8,386 nucleotides of DNA, taken from the NCBI GenBank assembly GCA_028706735.1, contig JAQTVS010000110.1, positions 1-8,386 on the forward strand, in the 5' to 3' direction. The notes beneath the pieces were generated by a model. The model saw only the letters and a list, made by a program, of their open reading frames with translations. It searched no databases and had not been told where the DNA came from. The stretch is from Thiomonas sp. GTDB lineage: Bacteria > Pseudomonadota > Gammaproteobacteria > Burkholderiales > Burkholderiaceae_C. Positions 5,691 through 8,386 of this stretch are shown here, piece after piece; the stretch's first letter is position 1; each line of letters starts with the position of its first letter. The position numbers and the translations under genes were made by a program.

Positions 5691-5708
5691 GTTTAATTTG
5701 CGTTTAAT
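5691..5708. promoter_or_regulatory. GTTTAAT direct repeat with 11-bp period
   Basis: GTTTAAT occurs at 5691-5697 and again at 5702-5708, separated by TTGC. Seven-base half sites repeated every 11 bp on one face of the helix are the geometry of OmpR/PhoB-type response-regulator sites. No regulator gene is in the window, so the assignment is only suggestive. Confidence 0.3.
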
Positions 5709-5913
5709 CAAGGTTTTTTGGCGGGCGAGACTGGAATCCCCGAGATGAATGGGGCTGTATAGATATGCTTGAATGCTCAACAAAAGCTCGTTGGTACGGC
5801 AAGTGAAATGCAGTATCGGGGAGTGTTCTCATCCTGTGCTGGCTGGATGACGGCAATTTTCGAGCGGGCGAATCCACACGCGCCGTTGGATAGATCTGAT
5901 GTTGTTGAACGCC

Positions 5914-5931
5914 GCCCGAGCGCATTCGGGC
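5914..5931 (+). promoter_or_regulatory. Hairpin in the sqr leader
   Basis: GCCCGA (5914-5919) and TCGGGC (5926-5931) pair around a 6-nt loop, ending 15 bp before the sqr ribosome binding site. It could be an operator half-site pair or a leader stem that affects translation or mRNA stability. Confidence 0.35.
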
Positions 5932-5946
5932 ATTGACTTGCACACC

Positions 5947-5951
5947 AGGAG
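5947..5951 (+). promoter_or_regulatory. Ribosome binding site of sqr
   Basis: AGGAG lies 8 nt before the ATG at 5960. It decides this start over an ATG at 5933, which would add nine residues ahead of the conserved N-terminal MAHIVVLGAG dinucleotide-binding strand. Confidence 0.75.
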
Positions 5952-5959
5952 ACCAGGGT

Positions 5960-7249
5960 ATGGCACACATTGTTGTTTTGGGCGCCGGCATTGGCGGCAT
6001 GCCAGCTGCCTACGAGGCGCGAGAAGCGCTCGGTAAAGCTCACAAGATCACGGTCATCAATGCCGTGGATTACTTCCAGTTCGTGCCATCCAATCCCTGG
6101 GTGGCGGTGGGCTGGCGCAGCCGGGACGAAGTGATCTTTGCGATCAAGCCGTATCTGGAGCGAAAGGGTATCGACTTCATTCCCAAGGCAGTGACCAAGA
6201 TCGAGCCGGAGAGCAACACCTTGACCCTGCAGGACGGCGCCATGGTGAATTACGACTATCTCATCATCACCACCGGGCCGAAGCTGTCTTTCGAGGAAGT
6301 GCCGGGTTCCGGCCCGCACGGCGGGTATACCAACTCGATCTGCAGCATCGACCATGCCGAAAAGTGCTACGCCGACTACGAGAAGCTGGTGGCCAATCCG
6401 GGGCCGGTGATTGTGGGCGCGATGCCGGGGGCGAGCTGCTTCGGCCCGGCCTACGAATACACCATGGTGCTCGACACCGCGCTGCGCAAGAAAAAGATCC
6501 GCAACAAGGTGCCCATCACTTATGTGACCTCAGAGCCTTACATCGGGCATCTGGGGCTGGACGGCGTGGGCGACTCCAAGGGCATCATGGAAAGCGCCTT
6601 CCGCAGCCATGACATCCGCTGGATCACCAACGCCAAGACGACCAAGGTCGAAGACGGCAAGATGTTTGTTGATGAGCTGGACATGCAGGGCAATCTGGTC
6701 AAACAGCATGAACTGCCGTTCAAGCACTCCATGATGCTGCCGGCCTTCAAGGGTGTCGATCCGGTCGCTGCGGTGGAAGGGCTTTGCAACCCGCGCGGTT
6801 TTGTCATCGTCGATCAACACCAGCGCAGCCCGAAATACAAAAACATCTATTCCGCTGGCGTCTGCATCGCCATTCCACCGACCGGCCCCACACCCGTCGC
6901 CTGTGGTGTGCCCAAGACGGGCTACATGATTGAGTCCATGGTGACTGCCATCGTGCACAACCTGGAGGAAGAGCTCGCTGGCAAGCAACCCACGCACCGC
7001 GGCACCTGGCAGGCGATCTGCCTGGCCGACTTCGGCAACACCGGCGCAGCGTTCGTCGCTATTCCTCAGATCCCGCCGCGCAACGTCAACTGGTTTGGCG
7101 AAGGCAAGTGGGTGCATCTGGCGAAGATTGCTTTCGAGAAATACTTCATCCGCAAGATGAAGAAAGGCAATTCGGAGCCGATCTACGAAAAATACATGAT
7201 GAAACTCATCGGCATGGAGCGCCTGCTGCATCCGGAACGCAAAGACTGA
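5960..7249 (+). CDS. sqr: Sulfide:quinone oxidoreductase
   Basis: This 429-residue flavoprotein oxidises sulfide to sulfane sulfur or polysulfide and passes electrons to the quinone pool at the cytoplasmic membrane. The N-terminal FAD-binding motif is VVLGAGIGGMPAAYE (residues 6-19), and a second strand, YDYLIITTGPKLSFEEVPG, spans 98-116. All three catalytic cysteines are present: Cys128 (NSICS), Cys160 (GASCFGPAYEY) and Cys354 (QAICLADFG), matching Cys128, 160 and 356 of the Acidithiobacillus ferrooxidans enzyme as I recall them. The second FAD block includes YKNIYSAGV and PKTGYMIESM. The basic, amphipathic C-terminus (WVHLAKIAFEKYFIRKMKKG) fits membrane attachment. The length is normal and there are no frameshifts. 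Extra cysteines at 136, 276, 302 and 315 are not part of the known mechanism. The gene is divergent from the YeeE/rhodanese block and is closed by its own terminator. Confidence 0.96.
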   Translation: MAHIVVLGAGIGGMPAAYEAREALGKAHKITVINAVDYFQFVPSNPWVAVGWRSRDEVIFAIKPYLERKGIDFIPKAVTKIEPESNTLTLQDGAMVNYDYLIITTGPKLSFEEVPGSGPHGGYTNSICSIDHAEKCYADYEKLVANPGPVIVGAMPGASCFGPAYEYTMVLDTALRKKKIRNKVPITYVTSEPYIGHLGLDGVGDSKGIMESAFRSHDIRWITNAKTTKVEDGKMFVDELDMQGNLVKQHELPFKHSMMLPAFKGVDPVAAVEGLCNPRGFVIVDQHQRSPKYKNIYSAGVCIAIPPTGPTPVACGVPKTGYMIESMVTAIVHNLEEELAGKQPTHRGTWQAICLADFGNTGAAFVAIPQIPPRNVNWFGEGKWVHLAKIAFEKYFIRKMKKGNSEPIYEKYMMKLIGMERLLHPERKD

Positions 7250-7268
7250 TCCGGCTCCGGTTCAGATC

Positions 7269-7302
7269 AAACCCGCAGGTCCTCCAGCCTGCGGGTTTTT
7301 TT
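7269..7302 (+). terminator. Rho-independent terminator after sqr
   Basis: AAACCCGCAGG (7269-7279) and CCTGCGGGTTT (7288-7298) form an 11-bp stem with an 8-nt loop, followed by an unbroken run of T to 7302. It starts 20 bp after the sqr stop and should end that transcript, so the next gene probably has its own promoter. Confidence 0.92.
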
Positions 7303-7430
7303 GTTTGGGCGCTGCCTGCCGACCCCGTGGAGGATCGGGGTCGCGTGCGGGCAAAACGGGAACTGACTAGGCTACAGCCTGCCTGTTCACGAGGCGCGGT
7401 TCCCGCTCACCAACGACAAGAAAGACCACG

Positions 7431-8237
7431 ATGCTGCTTTCCCTCACGATTTTTCTATTGGCCGGCGCGTCTGCGGGCTTTCTCGGCGGTCTGCTGGGGA
7501 TTGGTGGCGGGTTGCTGCTGGTCGCGGCGCTCAGTTTCGCCTTGCCCGCGTTGGGCATCCCGGCGGATGAAGTGATTCATGTGGCCGTGGCGACGTCGAT
7601 GGCCAGCATCGTGCTCACCTTCATTTCCTCGGCCACTGCGCATATCCGCCGCGGCGGTGTGCTGTGGCCGAGTTGGCGCTGGCTGGCGCCGGGCATGGTG
7701 ATCGGCGGTTTTGCCGGCGCGCATCTGGCGCAGTTGCTCAGCGGCCAGGTGCTGCGTTATGTCATCGCTGGGTTTTGCGTGGTGATGGCCTTGCAGATGG
7801 CGATGGGCAAGAGCAGGAAAGTGGCGCAAGGCCAGGAGCATGTCCCGCAATCGCCCTGGCTTTTGCCTTCTGGAGTGGGCATCGGGGTGGTGTCGTCGAT
7901 CGTGGGCATCGGCGGGGGCTCGATGACGGTGCCCTTGCTCGTTGCCTTGGGTGTCAAACCCGTCAAGGCTGTGGCGACGAGTACGGTGTGCGGACTGGCA
8001 ATCGCCATTTCGAGCGCCCTCAGTTACATGCTCTCCGTACATGCGCCGACGCATCCGCTTCCGGCTGGAGCGCTTGGTTATGTGTTCCTGCCCGCGGCAG
8101 CCGCTACGGCAGTGGCCTCCATGGCGCTTGCGCCTTTTGGTGTGCGAGTGGCGCACCGCATCTCCGGTGCTTCGCTGAAGCGGGTGTTTGCGATTGTTCT
8201 GGTTTTTGTGGGGGTGCTGATTGCGTTGGGAGGGTAA
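7431..8237 (+). CDS. TSUP-family transporter (TauE/SafE), probable sulfite/organosulfur anion exporter
   Basis: The 268-residue inner-membrane protein has about eight hydrophobic segments and the internal duplication typical of TauE/SafE proteins. GLLGIGGGLLLVAAL (about 20-34) is mirrored by SIVGIGGGSMTVPLL (about 156-170), and VATSMASI (53-60) by VATSTVCG (181-188). A polar loop (about 126-142) separates the halves. Members move sulfite, sulfoacetate or other C2/sulfur anions, in most described cases outwards. Next to a sulfide-oxidising enzyme, export of sulfite or a related product is the natural guess, but the substrate cannot be read from the sequence. The ATG at 7431 begins the first membrane segment directly; the upstream AAGAAAG is only a weak ribosome site. 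The gene follows a strong terminator by 128 bp. Confidence 0.9.
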   Translation: MLLSLTIFLLAGASAGFLGGLLGIGGGLLLVAALSFALPALGIPADEVIHVAVATSMASIVLTFISSATAHIRRGGVLWPSWRWLAPGMVIGGFAGAHLAQLLSGQVLRYVIAGFCVVMALQMAMGKSRKVAQGQEHVPQSPWLLPSGVGIGVVSSIVGIGGGSMTVPLLVALGVKPVKAVATSTVCGLAIAISSALSYMLSVHAPTHPLPAGALGYVFLPAAAATAVASMALAPFGVRVAHRISGASLKRVFAIVLVFVGVLIALGG

Positions 8238-8278
8238 TGCACTGCGGCGGCGATTAAACTGATGTATCTGCCAATATT

Positions 8279-8292
8279 GCCCGCTTCCGGGC
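8279..8292 (+). repeat. Small hairpin after the TSUP gene
   Basis: GCCCG and CGGGC pair around CTTC, 42 bp past the TSUP stop. No T-run follows directly, so termination is uncertain. A short inverted repeat, AAAAGT-TTC-ACTTTT, lies just downstream in an AT-rich stretch that may hold the promoter of the last gene. Confidence 0.35.
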
Positions 8293-8333
8293 GGTTGATT
8301 CTGAAAAGTTTCACTTTTTGAAAGGGCCGACGA

Positions 8334-8386
8334 ATGTTTCCTTCTCGTATTCCCCGTCAATTTCTGGTCGCTGCATTGGGCGTGAG
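8334..8386 (+). CDS. Start of an unidentified gene, cut by the right edge
   Basis: ATG at 8334 follows AAAGGG by 7 nt. It opens a frame of 17 codons that continues past the window (MFPSRIPRQFLVAALGV). The basic start followed by a hydrophobic run suggests a signal peptide or first membrane segment. Too little is present to name a family. Its position after the TSUP gene suggests another exported or membrane protein. Confidence 0.5.
   Translation, partial: MFPSRIPRQFLVAALGV

Larger units (their letters stand above)
5533..5959. other. Divergent intergenic region between the YeeE pair and sqr
   Basis: This 427-bp stretch has no convincing gene; the open frames crossing it are short, lack ribosome sites and run into the flanking genes. 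It must hold the promoters for both directions. It contains a perfect palindrome near the leftward gene, a 7-bp direct repeat spaced by 11 bp, an AT-rich middle (about 5600-5720) and a leader hairpin before sqr. I could not place a full -35/-10 pair with confidence in either direction. Confidence 0.6.

Noticed and set aside
5551..5748. 65-codon plus-strand frame in the divergent intergenic region
   Set aside because: No ribosome site and no recognisable features; the AT-rich sequence and operator-like repeats suit a control region.
5770..5800. Possible sigma-54 promoter (TTGGTACGG ...) before sqr
   Set aside because: The -12 element is not GC at the required spacing, so the match fails.
7455..8360. 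Minus-strand open frame (301 codons) opposite the TSUP gene
   Set aside because: The translation is rich in Arg, His and Gln with no domain, typical of antisense frames; the plus strand encodes an obvious membrane transporter.

Overview
This GC-rich window reads like a chromosomal segment of a sulfur-oxidising betaproteobacterium. The best guess is a Thiomonas-like Burkholderiales, inferred from gene content and from a sulfide:quinone reductase that looks very close to the Acidithiobacillus enzyme as I recall it. No lineage marker in the window settles this.

Left part, minus strand (1-1981): two exopolysaccharide-export genes. A small Wza/KpsD-type polysaccharide export lipoprotein (1364-1981) is followed by a long outer-membrane beta-barrel protein (1-1227) that runs off the left edge. 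A CRP/FNR-like palindrome lies upstream of the pair. A 10-bp inverted repeat and a C/G-rich hairpin sit between the two genes.

Middle part, minus strand (2190-5532): five genes read leftwards. Two overlapping YeeE/YedE half-transporters (5023-5532 and 4421-5026, joined by ATGA) look like a split thiosulfate-type sulfur transporter. After a 107-bp gap with a hairpin comes an 82-residue secreted peptide made of SNPCAPS repeats (4065-4313). Next, 6 bp further on, is a His-rich cytoplasmic protein of the DUF6969 type (3297-4058). Last is a periplasmic two-domain rhodanese with one active-site cysteine (2245-3231). Two hairpins close this block.

Right part, plus strand: a 427-bp divergent intergenic region carries several candidate operator elements. 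It is followed by a full-length sulfide:quinone oxidoreductase (5960-7249) with all three catalytic cysteines and a strong intrinsic terminator, then a TauE/SafE (TSUP) sulfite/sulfonate-type exporter (7431-8237), then the first 17 codons of another gene at the right edge.

Proposed logic (inference): SQR oxidises sulfide to sulfane sulfur at the membrane. The periplasmic rhodanese handles thiosulfate or persulfide. The YeeE pair moves a reduced sulfur species inwards, and the TSUP protein exports an oxidised product such as sulfite. The Cys-repeat peptide and its His-rich neighbour are the least explained genes. They are the best candidates for something undescribed, such as a periplasmic sulfane-sulfur or metal buffer with a dedicated partner.
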